Shown one piece after another: positions 23,363 through 34,849 of a stretch of DNA of 64,000 nucleotides. Numbering within the stretch: position 1 is the stretch's first letter; each line of letters begins with the position of its first letter. Origin of the DNA: Marsupella aquatica (Eukaryota; Marchantiophyta). Under the pieces are notes generated by a model, which ran no database searches, was not told the DNA's origin, and saw nothing but the letters and a program-made list of their open reading frames with translations. Both the position numbers and the translations under genes were made by a program. The stretch is from NCBI GenBank assembly GCA_973895155.1, contig OZ316899.1, forward strand, positions 14,074,001 to 14,138,000. Reading direction: 5' to 3'.

Positions 23363-23896
23363 CTACCACATCAAATACGGATACCAATCCTGTTGTCGAT
23401 GCCACTCAGCCCTGAGGTACTCAGGCATGTACATTAAGTCATCAAGGTCTAAACCCTGCTCATGCCATGGTGGTCTTCGATCCGTGCCTACAAGCAATGG
23501 CAGCAGTGCCCTCCATGGTGCACATGTTGCTACCAAGTCCCTCCACTGGGTACTAATTAGTCTATATTTGCAGATATCTTGTGCGCCAGACACCACAAGA
23601 ACCCTCGGCCAGACATGTGTAAGAACTATATCATCTGCCAAATCAGGCAACAAGGAACCACCTACAGCATCGTGCTTGTCTAACTCATCTGCTGAAAAGT
23701 AAATGTCCTCTTCCGACTGTGCATCCTCATTCACCACAGCATTCACAACACATCCAAGGTCTGCAGGCATTATCTCGGATGGAGCTACACTCTGTCTGGT
23801 TACCAATCCACACAAGTAAGCCCAAGCAGTAGCCATGCACGATGCAACCCGTAGGAGGACCCTACATAGGGCCTGACGGTCTGGAAGAGGCAGCAT
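23363..23896 (-). CDS. F-box-like protein, possibly captured by the CACTA element
   Basis: The open frame runs from a non-ATG codon at 23932 to 23363; the first ATG is at 23896. The centre has an F-box-like stretch: LLPDLADDIVLTHVWPRVL, then CKYRLISTQWRDLVATC and PWRALLPLL, matching the pattern of an LP..l...I...L start and a VS..Wr.l......W helix. F-box proteins bind SKP1 and select targets for ubiquitination. No repeat domain follows; the protein ends with a tyrosine/tryptophan-rich tail (WHRQQDWYPYLMW). It lies between the BRCT ORF and the transposase on the same strand. An upstream exon is possible because the frame opens before the first ATG. The assignment rests on a weak domain match. 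Confidence 0.5.
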   Translation of the reverse strand: MLPLPDRQALCRVLLRVASCMATAWAYLCGLVTRQSVAPSEIMPADLGCVVNAVVNEDAQSEEDIYFSADELDKHDAVGGSLLPDLADDIVLTHVWPRVLVVSGAQDICKYRLISTQWRDLVATCAPWRALLPLLVGTDRRPPWHEQGLDLDDLMYMPEYLRAEWHRQQDWYPYLMW

Positions 23897-24072
23897 ACCC
23901 ACCAAAGTCTTCAGCCAAACAGAGCCCAGCAAGTAGATTCACAGTCACACCCCACGCAGCAGGAAACAACAATCACTTCAACTGCGACCAACCATGACAA
24001 GATGAGTTAGTTCAAGGATCACATTTATTACAAAATTGTGTTTTATACAAAAATATGAGGGACTCCTACTCC

Positions 24073-24921
24073 TCACTCTCTCCCACCTTTGCTAAGCATA
24101 CATCTCCGCTGAATCTTGGAGGGCCAGGCCTCAAAAATATCAAAGTCCCAAGCATTCTGTCGCTTCCCTCTAGCTGCTGATTCCAGAAGCCAATCAGGGG
24201 AAAGCACCCAAAGATTGTTGTTCATGACAAAATCACGCACTGTTGTCTTAAAGAATTTTCTGCATATTTTCATGTATGACAGACCTACAACATGAGTGGA
24301 GGTTTCTGTTAGACTCTCCTCCACTGTCCCACCTAGCTCAACAACTATAGACTTGTACAGTCTGCACTTAGTCTCCCCAATTCCTTCTTCTGCAAATACC
24401 ACACTGAACCCCTTCATAATGGTATTTCTCTCCTTGCCATGCTCATTCAATATAGCATCTGCACGCATAGGATGGTGTCCTATGTTGACAACAGGTCCAT
24501 ATTGGACAGAAGCAAAGTTGGGTTTCTCTGCCGCTGCTTCATAGGCTTCCTTTTCAGCCAAAGCCTCTGCAGTGGCCTCCTCACTCTCCCACAACTCATA
24601 TTGCTCAGTACTCTGTACACACCTATGTTTAACAGAATCGGTCAGCCAAGAGACTTCAACTACTTTTAGACCTTGGTTGGTAATGGCAGAATCAATGAAG
24701 GACCATGACCACTTGTTCATCACATCCAGCCATGTCCCCGCAACAACATGTGTAGTCTGTGGAGTGATGTCCTTGACTTCAGTCCCATGGAACTCTGAGA
24801 ATCGTTTTTGTACGATTGGCCAACTCACTTGGGTGAACCCATAGTGGCCAGGAATCAAAATGGCTTTGATTCCAGCCAACAGAGGCGGGTGGTCAACCTT
24901 TGTACGTTTTCTAGAGGCCAT
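24073..24921 (-). CDS. Double-BRCT domain protein, possibly captured by the CACTA element
   Basis: An uninterrupted ORF of 282 residues from the ATG at 24921 (MASRKRTKVDHPP). A first BRCT-like domain covers about residues 15-100: a glycine-containing start (LLAGIKAILIPG), THVVAG and the signature tryptophan in VVEVSWLTDSV. A second covers about 165-260: IMKGFSVVFAEEG, VVELGGTVEE, STHVVGLSY and LSPDWLLESA. A Glu/Ala-rich linker joins them. BRCT domains bind phosphopeptides or DNA ends and are usual in DNA-repair and checkpoint proteins. The N-terminal KRTK could aid nuclear import. It sits inside the inner CACTA on the strand of the transposase, 141 bp upstream of the F-box-like frame. Being intact in a decayed element is notable. 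Host origin by gene capture is inferred; I cannot name the parent. Confidence 0.8.
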   Translation of the reverse strand: MASRKRTKVDHPPLLAGIKAILIPGHYGFTQVSWPIVQKRFSEFHGTEVKDITPQTTHVVAGTWLDVMNKWSWSFIDSAITNQGLKVVEVSWLTDSVKHRCVQSTEQYELWESEEATAEALAEKEAYEAAAEKPNFASVQYGPVVNIGHHPMRADAILNEHGKERNTIMKGFSVVFAEEGIGETKCRLYKSIVVELGGTVEESLTETSTHVVGLSYMKICRKFFKTTVRDFVMNNNLWVLSPDWLLESAARGKRQNAWDFDIFEAWPSKIQRRCMLSKGGRE

Positions 24922-25519
24922 GTACACACGGGCCACCTAATCACTGCAGACCGGAAGATAATGCGTTCACCTGATAATCGGAGGGCCCTTAAAATGCTGC
25001 GTTTATAACTTGGTCCAGTCCAGTCGTCTGGTGAGTCTCTGCTCCGATTCCAAACGGGAGAAATATTGGGACAAACGTACTAGACACCTGCAAGCATGCA
25101 CCTCATAGTTTGAATATGTGCCTTCACAATATTGAAGGTGACAAGTGCAATTGTTTTGTGATGCCACATACAGATGTTGTAAATGGGCAGACATTCAATG
25201 AGAATACAAAATGTTGGTACACTTTAAGGGAATTCTCGCAAATTAAATAGCCTTGTAACTTATATGCTCATAATGAGAAGTCCTGATTTAATTTAAGCAG
25301 TGTCATGTAAGTCGTGATCAAAATGATTGCAGAGTTAAAAAAGTTCCTAGAAGGCTTAAGGGCAGTTTTTGAAGGCATGTACCCAGGAACAAGTAATGAA
25401 CTTAGGGTACTTGTTGCCTAAGCATCCTCTCCTACAGAGGTCCTTCTTCTCAAAATTGGAATGTCTGCAATCTCCAAGGTATCCACATCAGGTGCACTAT
25501 GCATGTATATTATTCAGGT

Positions 25520-26200
25520 TCAAAGCCAAGAAATGTGATCTCTCATGGGAGTGTGCAAAGTAGGATCTATGGCATGGCGATGACAATAGAAGATCCATCG
25601 ATCAACACCATGTGCAGAGTGATCATAGATGTGTCTGTCACAAGCATAGCCTTCTGCTTGACGCTCCTTCAAACAATGAAAGTGTCACATGGTGGGACAC
25701 CTAACACAGTGGACTATGTCCACCCAGAAATCTTCATCGTGCTGACCACATGCCTTGCACTTATGAAGTGGGCAAGCTGTGGCAAGATCGGGCAAACATG
25801 AAAAACAAAAGAACCTCACACAATATCTGTCAGGGCATTTCCTAACAAGTGGTGGAGCATCAACAGAGCCCTCATAAGACCCCAACTTCCCACACTATGC
25901 ACACTTAGCCTGCTTCTCCAAACAATCAGTGCACATCCAGCCTCCCTGGTGTGCTGACGGGAGGCCCACCCCTGGACAGTTGTTTTCTGCAGCAAGGTCA
26001 GACTCCGGGTTGAGGTGAAAATGCCTCATGCAAGGGCCCTCACATATGGCTAAGCCACCACCATCGTCACAAATGGCACAACAATGAGCTGCCTTCTGGA
26101 AAATCTGACTTGCGGAGAAGTTACTACCATCTGGCCCAACTACACCTGTGTTGCTCACCTCTGTCCCCCGCTTCTTGGCTCGGATTTTAGGGCGTGCCAT
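25520..26200 (-). pseudogene. EDM2-like PHD-finger protein fragment, captured and decayed
   Basis: From the ATG at 26200 (MARPKIRAKKRG, basic) the frame reaches a PHD-type cluster: CCAICDDGGGLAICEGPC, MRHFHL, a CPG, and WMCTDCLEKQAKC. After a TAG at 25895-25897 the same frame continues CGKLGSYEG, CPDRYCVRFFCFSC, CPLHKCKACGQ, VHCVRCPTM. A TGA at 25685-25687 is followed in frame by HFHC and finally FYCHRHAIDPTLHTPMRDHI before a stop at 25520. Order and motifs match the zinc-finger region of plant EDM2-type proteins (QCFACGKLGSSD, CPLHKC, CRRCPK, YC..H.ID..LGTP.RDHI). EDM2 is a chromatin regulator linked to H3K9 methylation and to transcripts containing transposons. The methyltransferase-like part of EDM2 is absent here. 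Two in-frame stops make it a pseudogene. It is enclosed by the inner CACTA, so capture is likely. Confidence 0.75.
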
Positions 26201-29200
26201 GCCTACGCATGAGACAGGTAGTACAATTTAGCAGAGTGCACGGACAATACAATTTAGTGCAGTGTACAAAAAGTACAATGTAGCATATAGACTAGAGTGG
26301 CAATTGCTACTGCAATGAAATGTTCACACACATGTGCAGAGTAGACATACTTTTTGGTTTGTTGAGCCCACACTAAAAACTGATCCCCTCGTACAATAGC
26401 TCCACCTACACCTCAATTTTGTGGCTATGATTCACCAAAGGAGATCTGCAACAAGATTTAATGCATTTGAATCACATATAACAGTCGTGACATGTAAAAC
26501 AGGCATTTTTTGAACAGGATTGGTATCAAGCACTGTGATCAGGGTTGTAATTTATACATCCTAAATAGGCTATGATAGTGAATGAGACAAATAAGTTAGG
26601 CAGAAATCACTTTTTCCAGGTTATCACATGGCCCATTAATTCCAGTCTTTGAAAGGAGACTTTTAAGTGAGCTTGCTAGCCTCTTAAATTAGGATATTGT
26701 ACTTAGTGCAGCCATAATAGGATAAGTTATGTACTGTTGACCCTAAACCCTGGACCCAAAATTGGTCATAATTCAAAATCTTAAGTAAATATCCTCTCTG
26801 TTCAAGTCAAAGTGTTAAGTTATAGGTCAATGGTCTCTGGTTTGTGCATGCGGTGTGACAAGTGGTCCTCTAGAGCGTGTGATCCAAACATGTGTAGACA
26901 CCAAAGTGACCGGTGGTGGGGTCTGGGAGGGCAGGACAAGTGACATCGCCAGGCACACTGCAGGATGGCGAGTGGTTCCAGATGATACATTGTGCTCTGT
27001 GAAAAAACCGACATCCAAGAGAACGGTCATCCAACTCTAGGCCAGAAGCCCTACAGGCAGGACAATCATATTGGCAACTGTGCACACACCCTTGGGCCCT
27101 AATTTGTGGCGGGTCATGTATGAGAGACAGAAATACCAAGGATGTTGGGAAGGGTGGAGAAGCAGGTACAGGCCGGCTGTAGTTGTTCCTGGCAACAACT
27201 GGGTACTCAAAGTACCATGCAGACTGGGCTGGAAGGATCCCAAGTCTGACATACTCAAGGCGCAACATCTCTGCCTTGCGTGCAAGCCGCACATGTTCAG
27301 CGTTGCGGGTCCTCACCATAAGTGTTGCTTTTGTGGAGATGTCGTGTGTTCACGTCCTCTGATAAGCACCTTCGATCAGCAAGGTGAGCAGGAGCTGTAC
27401 TTGCCTCACCAACAGCAACCAACCTTAAATTATCAGTTCCCACTCACTGTGTCATTCCATTGGTTCCAGCTAGGGGTCACAGTGTAAACATAGCATGAAA
27501 CACTCCTAATCAACTTGCTTACAAACTACAATATCCAGAAAGAGTGAAAGTCTCACCCTCCAGTGAGCAGCAGAGAGGTAGTTCACTAGATGTGTTGATG
27601 TGCAGTTAAACCTCCACTATTGCTTACTTCTGGTGTATGCTGCTCAGAAGAAGACATATTAGTAGCAGCAAATTGCAAATAATGGCCATAAGCAAACCGT
27701 GAGAGTTTGCAGAATGCTACGACAAATCCATCACAGCAGTGCTCCACAGGAATGAAACCAAGCAAAATTTGGTGACCTCGGCCAATGACAAGGCCAATGT
27801 AGTGAACAATCCTTGACCGATCAGGATATGGATTGGAATTACAATTAGTCAGCTCTTCTTCTTTGTTTTCTAACTCTGGGGGAAATGAGCATGACCAGGG
27901 AATTCTTTGAGAAATAGAAGTGCACAGGGAAAATGAAATTGGCTCATTCAGCTACGCAAGACCGGCCATTGCAGCAAACTTGGACAGTTGTTCCGCAATA
28001 CATAAAATACCCTGACTTACATGCAATCGATACAATCTGCTTCTGTTGGCTGTCCTACAGCTCACGGTAGTGCCGTTGGGATAGGGTAAGTGAATATTGC
28101 CATAGCTGAAGCACATTGAGCTTGCAGCAAGAAGTGAAGGAGCATGGCCAAAAGCAGAAAAGACAGACAGGTTTTACAAGAAGAAACTAACAACCGCCAA
28201 TCTGCTCAAATCCGCTGCATAGATCAAACCCTCCAAACTACATAGCCCTCCTTTGAAAACAATCCAATGTGCTTTGGCTGGTGGATGACAAGGACTGGGA
28301 GAAGAGGAAACGTCTACACAATCAATCCCAATGACGGGACACAGAGACCAGGCACAGAGAGGATTTGTGCTTAGACAAAAACCACAAATTGTAGCATGGG
28401 CGCCATAGCATTGGGCGGCAATGGGAAGAATTACATCAAATGAGTGGACAGAGAATGAACAGTCCGGTTATAGGCAAACAGCGACTGATGCCCTGATGCA
28501 ATGAAACACGCATTGACATAGCGAAGGGACATAAAAACTACATAAGCCAACTTACTGACCTCTTAAGGCCCACAATTTCAAGGGGAGGGACAAAGACAGC
28601 AATAACAGACGCAGAGACAAAGCTGTACTCTGTCAATTGAGTAGGCAAGTGGGTGGGTGAAGATCAACAACCAATGTAGCAGCGCAACCAGAGTAGCAAC
28701 AAAGAAGCAGGTTGCCCTCAGTCTCCTATTTTTCAAGCAGCTCGTGCTCGCGGTCAATCTCCTATTCTGCAAGCAGCTCACGCTCGTCCCTCTTGTTCTG
28801 CAAGCAGGTCATTCTTGTCGGCGATGGTGCAAGCTATCCTCCTAAACTCTGACACTCAAAATGAAAAGACCAAGCACCTCCAATCTGTTTGATCCCTTCC
28901 GCAAGCAGCCGAGCGGCAGACGATAATGTAGGGATCAAGAACCAAGTGCCAGGCGGACATTGCACAAAATGAGGACCGGGGGCAGAGACAAAATCTACCA
29001 AAATCTACCGAAATCTACTTCTTGGGGTCCAGCCCACGGATGGACATCATGCAAGGTGGTCAAAAATGGTAAGTGCAATTGTTGGAGAGCTGTACTCGCG
29101 ATTACTAACGGTGCATCCACAAAACGCGTCATCAAGTTGTCAGTGCGGCCACAACAATTTTGACAGTCTCAGGATCACAGGTCCACAAACAAGTTGCAAA

Positions 29201-31530
29201 TGAAGACACACAACGTCCAGGAGGGAAAGTCCGCAACACTAACCCTTTGTAAAGCCCCCGAGCTTACCTTCTAGCTGCCGACGCAAAGAGAAAACCTACT
29301 CGGACACTGAAGCAACCCTAAACTCAAAGTCTCACCTTAGCGCAACAACTCCTGGATTGGATTCAGCTAGCTCAGGCTCAATGAAGCATGTCGCCTCGGG
29401 CTCTCCGGATCCTCCCAAGGCAGCAAACAAGTTAGGGTCCACGGTCCTTGTACCTTCACCGCACCGTTGTGTCCTTCCCAATGCCTCCTCTGTAGTTGCG
29501 TCTTGTCTGCAACTCTACAGCTCCCCGTGTTGCTCTGCCGCACTTAGTTATATTCCAACGCCCGATCGTGACCAAAAAGAGTTTTCTCCTGCTGGACAGC
29601 ACTAGGCATTTGTTCAATCTCTTGATCACGCGTAAGCAGCTACAGGTATGAATCACTCAGTTGGCAGCTCAATACGCTTACAGCAAGAGGGCGCAATAGG
29701 TAGAAGCTCGCGCTACCTAGACCAGCACAAGGACAAAGCATTAACATTGAAACTGTACCATGGAGCTGGAGAAAACCACAGAGTAATTGAAGCCTAACAA
29801 TACCCTTCTTAGCTCCCGACTCCAAACTCTCGGCTCCCAGTTTGCAAGAACAAGCACTATGAAAATATGGATTCCCACATTGACTGTGTCCGCAGAACAG
29901 ATGCAACCCGCATGCAACTTCACCAGCTCAACGGCAGCTTGACAACTGAAGGACCTCCCAATGAGCCTCACGGCCTCCCGATGCTCGTTATGGGTGCAGC
30001 AAAAGGGTCTATACCACAACTGTGACCGAGATTGTCACCCAAAACCTTGAAGAAACCCCAACCTCCGACTCCTCAAACTCCGACAAGCTCCTCACGAACA
30101 TTGCAGCAGCCACAACCTTCTTCGCCCTACCAGCCAAAAACTAAATGTCCCTAAAGGAGATCGAGCAGGAATGCAGGTCTATGAGTAGACTGCAAGCGCA
30201 AGGTTAGATCACTGCAACTGCCTGAACACTGCTCCTCGAGAGCATAAACAAGCACATAACGCGCGGGAAGTTCACTCCGCAATGGTCGCAAAAAGTGGGC
30301 AACACTGAAAGGAAAACCCTACGTAAAACCCCGAACACTCCACCCCTCACGTTCTAAGTTCAATGACAATGGCGAAAACTCCAAAGAGACTCCCAAAGTG
30401 AAGTTTAGTGCCTGAAACCGAATTAGGGGAAGCCACTCAGCCTTACCGTTTGAGTGAGCCGTTGAGTGTCACCCAAAGTGGGACAAAGCTACAAAGTGTT
30501 ACTGCATGGCCAACTTAGGCAATGAATGGTCATATTTGCACATACATGGTCGGTAGTGACATTTTATTGCACGCCGTAATCAGGATTAAGGTTGCCCAAC
30601 ATTATATCCGGTCCTAAAATGCAATATTCCCGGTGCAAGAATGTGACCTAGCTCTAATGTATGAAAAAGGACCGGTACAAATCTACCTTTGTGCATCTTG
30701 ACCTTTTATAGATGGATTTAGTAATGGCCAAGAATATCTTGACCATCCCTCCATGGTCCAACCTCCATGAACCCCACTTCATTAAACCCAAAACCTTTTT
30801 GGTCACAAATAAGGACATTTAATGAGTTATGCCCCTTGCTATCACCCTCTTTATAGATTTATTTTTTTGTTTGAAATTTTACATTTATTCCGCATGAACC
30901 CCACGGATGGGGGAACCAGTAGGCCAAATGGCATCATAAAACCTCAACACCCAAAGGAGGCAATAACAAAGAGTTACTCAACCAGGGTCATCAGATCAGG
31001 CAAAGATTGCGAAGCCGTTCTTCTAGTGGTCCATGCAACAAGTAACAACTAGGGAATAAGCACTAGAAGGCGCAGTAGGTCAGCATAGTGTAAGTGTAAA
31101 GTGTCAAAGCATTGTCTAGTACTAAATTAATCCACCTGATTAGTAAGAAGGGGGTGTATACTGTAATGGGAAAAAGAAAAAAAACCAAGGCATGAGCAAG
31201 GGCCACCAAGAGTGGTGCAGCTATAAGCTATAGGGATTGAACACAATGCGGGGGGGCAGTGGCACTATGTATGAGGAAATCACGGGAGTATCGGTGTCAA
31301 ATGAGTCGACAAAACTCCCAGATAGCCACACAGTATAAATCAATCTCACAGAAGGCTGCCATCAATGGAGGAAACAATTTGACACGACCCACATCTGAGA
31401 GTGTGAATTCGCTCGATCTCCAGCAGTTCTTTGGCACTCGATAGACGTCGGTGCTTTCGGCTCAAAGATGAAGGAGAATTACCCCTCCTCAACATAGAGT
31501 GAACATTACCCATGATGTGCTAGACTATTC
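26201..31530. other. Inner CACTA right-hand filler, no gene recognised
   Basis: About 5.3 kb between the PHD pseudogene and the right subterminal repeats. Short overlapping frames on both strands at 26.87-27.49 kb carry no motif I recognise and may be remnants of captured sequence. At 28.70-28.83 kb an imperfect 40-45-bp repeat (CTCCTATTCTGCAAGCAGCTC-type) occurs about three times. The rest is mixed sequence without coding signal. It may hold promoter or captured intronic DNA. Confidence 0.4.
28700..28830. repeat. Imperfect 40-45-bp tandem repeat
   Basis: Units with CTCCTATTTTTCAAGCAGCT, CTCCTATTCTGCAAGCAGCT and CTTGTTCTGCAAGCAGGTCA follow each other with GCTCGTGCTCG/GCTCACGCTCG spacers. No coding role is seen. 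Confidence 0.6.
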
Positions 31531-31554
31531 ACCCTTCACAAAGTAGCAAGGTTA

Positions 31555-31695
31555 CTTCTCATAGTCTTTTAGTGAACCATAAAACTCTCATAGTCTTTTC
31601 TAGTCTTCAACAAAACCGGTGCAATGGGTGGGAGTTGTTTTAAGTATGGAAAAAGGACTTAGTGGGCATAGTCCTATAAGGTATGGCCTAAATTG
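31555..31695. repeat. Inner CACTA right subterminal repeats
   Basis: CATAGTCTTTTAGTG, CATAGTCTTTTCTAGTCTTC, AAAGGACTTAGTGG and CATAGTCCTATAAGG match the word set at the left end (AGTCCTTTATAG and AGTCTTTTATG). They are candidate protein-binding sites. Confidence 0.7.
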
Positions 31696-31713
31696 CCCCG
31701 GTTTCTACTAGTG
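31696..31713 (-). repeat. Inner CACTA right terminal inverted repeat
   Basis: CCCCGGTTTCTACTAGTG, the exact inverse of 15162-15179, followed by TAA at 31714-31716. Confidence 0.95.
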
Positions 31714-31716
31714 TAA

Positions 31717-33760
31717 ACTCCCTTCTCTGGCCAACAGGAAGCACCCATGGGGTTGAAGGTCGATGTTCTATCCCTGTGATAGGATCAATTGTGACCCATA
31801 CATCTGGATGCATCTCAAGATCCTCACAAGCCTCCCTGAAGTTAGTGTCCTTTTCTCCATAGAAAGCCTTTATCAAAGCCTTTCTCACATTTCCCTCAAT
31901 GTGCATGGGGTCTAATAGATGGCGGATCTTCAACTCTCCCCAATAAGGCAAAGTGGTTAATATACTCCATCTAGTCAACCCACTACCCTCAAATTGCATG
32001 GGATCCTCCGGTTTTGCCACTCTATCAGCCAAGTCTTTCCAATGTGCAAAAGTTGTTGGCTCTGGTATATCACGTTCATCACCAAAGGACATATCAATGG
32101 AGGAAAATAGTAGTGGGTCAAACCTCATCTGATGGCCCATTGGCAGAAACTTTGTATGCCCAAGATAAACAATCTTGTGAAGGTGTGATGAGTACTTGGC
32201 TATATCACCAAGACTTGGGCCACAAGTGGAGCAGCCTTGTAGCCTTGGGTTTACAACCCACTCACAAAGCCAAATCCTGGTCATATAGACACACATAATG
32301 TACAATTAGCACATGGAAATGAGGGGATAACATGCATTATCATATCATGCTGGATGTAAACAAAAAAAGTGTTGTAGTTTCATAGTTCTTACCTGGGTAG
32401 TCATGCATGGTCCACATACAAACCCCTTTTAGTTTAAAAACCCGTGGGGTACCCCCTGTAGTCTTTCAACCGTCATATGCCCATATTCCGTCCCATAATT
32501 TTTGGAGTTCCTCAACCACTAATGCCAAATAGGTGTCCATGTTCTTCACCTTCTTTGGCCCTGGGATAATCAAAGATAGCAATCAAAAGCCCTTTTTCAT
32601 GGACAACCATGGTGGAAGGTTGTAATTCATGAGAACCACCGGCCAAACTGATGTAGGTCTCCCCTTCCCTCCAAGTGAATGAGGGCTAACCCCATCTGAT
32701 GCCAACCCAAGTCGCACATGCCGAGGGTCACGCTCAAAATCTGGCCATGTTGACTCCACATGTTTATGAGCAAGAGAGTCAACTGGTAATCGCATCACAC
32801 CGGGCTCCGAACGATGCTTCTTGTGCCATACCATCAACTCGGCCAAGTCAGAACATCTATACATGTGCAACAAGCGAGGAATAATGGGCCCTCTTGGACT
32901 GGGGCCTGGACCGGGGTCTTCGTGTCTTAGTGGGCACATGAGACTGTTCCTCTTCAGTCCCATGATTTGTACTGATCCCTACACCCAAGGCTTGTGAAAG
33001 TGCATTGCCTATAGCATCTAAAACTCCTTGTGATGGGACATAGGGTGGTGGTGTCACCGATCTACGCATACTGGATCCCTATTCCATGCAAAAACCCACA
33101 AAAAACCATATGTGTAAACATTGATTCACTTATGAAAATATGAGGGAAAAAAGGCAAACAATTGAAATCCACATACCATATGGATGAAGAAGCCCCCGGA
33201 GTAAGACCCCTGTGACGTCCGGAGGTCTTATTATGAGCACACACATAAGATTTTTGAGAAACTTGGCCCCCACATGGGGTATTTACAAACGACAGGAAAC
33301 AGGAAACAGGAAAGTGGGTGGTAATTTTTTGGATTTTTTTTTGGATTTTTTTTGGAAAATTTTTTTTGGGGGAAAAAAAGTTTTTTTTGTTTTGGTTTGT
33401 CATCATCATATTGCTAGCGCCCGGAGCTAACAATAGCAGCACTTGGCGCTCGCAAAAAAAACCCATGATTTTAATTATTTTGAAAAATAAGACTTTAAAT
33501 GGTACATTTTTAGATCATGTTTTTACTGGTAACAGGAAAATTTTTGCTGGTACCAATAATCATGTTTTCCCGTTTCTTGCCTCGGTGGTGATGCCCCCCA
33601 CACATCTGGTGCACTCACAAAGTCTCCGGGGAGGACCACGAGGACCGGTAACCTCAGGTTGAGGAGGAGGGGGTACATCATCGGAGGAGGAGTACTCACT
33701 ACTGGATAGTTCAGAGGAGGAGGACATATCCACTGCCACATTACATTGCATGTAGGGCAT
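31717..33760 (-). pseudogene. Outer CACTA transposase, 5' half (Transposase_21 region)
   Basis: Upstream half of the split transposase. Reading leftwards: an exon near 33760-33560 with a serine-rich start and CECTRCVGG, resembling the cysteine motif of Transpos_assoc; a frame at 33069-32857; then 32963-32583 with IIPRLLHMYRCSDLAELMVW, DPRHVRLGLASDGVSP and VVLMNYNLPPWLSMKKGF. The frame goes on to LIIPGPKKVKNMD, a TGA at 32466-32468, and CMWTMHDYPG with a good donor at 32392. A 116-nt intron (32277-32392) follows. The next exon has CSTCGPSLG, HKIVYLGHTKFLP, LTRWSILTTLPYWGELKIRH and DPMHIEGN, where active relatives have DVMHIEKN, and ends at the TAA target site. Several frameshifts plus the altered DVMHIEKN block make it dead. 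A T-rich, poorly matching stretch at 33.2-33.5 kb is probably intronic. Confidence 0.85.
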
Positions 33761-34345
33761 GATTAGAATCCCTCTCGGCCAAAAAATATCCTAAAACTAA
33801 ACTACAAAAACCCTTTTTTGTTTAGCATGAAACCCAAAGGAGAGTATCATGCACAAAAATATCACATTGTCACCCTTGGGAAAATTGTAATGGTCTAGGC
33901 CCTGAATTAGGTTAGTGAATTACCTGAATGAGACCCGGGCTCAACAGTGCCTATAGGTCGTGTGGCTCAATGAACATGAGCCAAATCTAGAAGTAGGAGG
34001 AAAATATTGGAAACAAAATGTAAGTTTTGGATAGTCATTAGCATCTCTCAAGTTGTGGAACCCCAAACATAAGTTACACATATATATTCTTGCAAAACAA
34101 AAAATGGCAAGGTTTATGAAAAATCTCCACTAACAACACTACATACATGTTATACCTTTTAGATGCCCGGGTTCCCACAATGCATATGCATTAGACAAAA
34201 GTTGAGGAAGTAGTGATGTCCCTGGGCTGTATCATGATGACATGGGTTTTCCCCTCAATTGTTAGCATAAAAACCTCTTAGAACTTGCCCTCATAAGTTA
34301 CCATAAAATTAACCCAAGTGTCCATGAAAATAGAACCTGTCTTTC
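33761..34345. other. Outer CACTA, left part of the divergent intergenic region
   Basis: No gene seen. It lies upstream of the minus-strand transposase and should hold its promoter. I see no convincing TATA box that fixes a start. Confidence 0.4.
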
Positions 34346-34745
34346 CCTCCTAAGTTGGCCTAAACCCCAAAAGCCAAAACATAAACACCTCCTCTTATTC
34401 CAATACATATAAGCCAAACATTCATAAAATGAAATCCCCCTGGCCAAACCCAAAACATAAAACACCTCATATATATTACCCTCCAATCTAAGCCCAACGT
34501 ACCTTCATAAAATAAACCCTCCGCCAACCAAACCAAACGTCAAACATAAAATCCCTCCATTTACCCTCCAATACACATAACCCCAACCTTCATAAAATAA
34601 AAACCCTCCCAACCAGGCAAAACCCAAAAGCCAAAATATAAATCCCCGTCTCTTTCCTTCCAATATAACCCCCTCCCCCCCAACCAGGCCAAACCCAAAA
34701 GCCGTAACATAAGACCCCTCCTCTTACCCTCCAATGTCAGCACTT
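34346..34745. repeat. Degenerate minisatellite, unit about 75-95 bp
   Basis: About five imperfect units share GGCCAAACCCAAAAGCC, AAACATAAA-ACCCCTC, TTACCCTCCAATACA and AACCTTCATAAAATAAA in order, with starts near 34360, 34440, 34517, 34612 and 34682. The minus-strand open frames here are repeat artefacts. Confidence 0.7.
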
Positions 34746-34849
34746 TTAAACCCCCCAACCCTTATATGATCACATGCAATGAATTACTTGTACCAAATTT
34801 AATGTTTATGACCCCTCTTAGTATCCCTGCTCACAGAAAATACACATGC

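Larger units (their letters stand above)
15162..31713 (-). mobile_element. Inner CACTA (En/Spm) transposon carrying extra genes
   Basis: Perfect 18-bp TIRs (CACTAGTAGAAACCGGGG) with 3-bp TAA duplications define a 16.55-kb element inserted in an exon of the outer transposase. Inside, all on the minus strand from right to left, are an EDM2-like PHD pseudogene (26.20-25.52), a double-BRCT ORF (24.92-24.07), an F-box-like ORF (23.90-23.36), the decayed transposase (23.04-19.34) and a nine-exon TnpA-like gene (19.16-15.99). The first three are not normal CACTA genes and look like captured host sequence. AGTC(C/T)TTTA words mark both subterminal regions. The TnpA-like gene looks intact while the transposase has two stops and one frameshift, so the copy may still be mobilised only in trans. 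Confidence 0.93.

Noticed and set aside
27071-27487. Cysteine-containing ORFs on both strands in the inner CACTA
   Set aside because: Cys spacing (CLACKPH, CCFCGDVVC) does not form a recognisable zinc finger and the opposite-strand frame is equally open.
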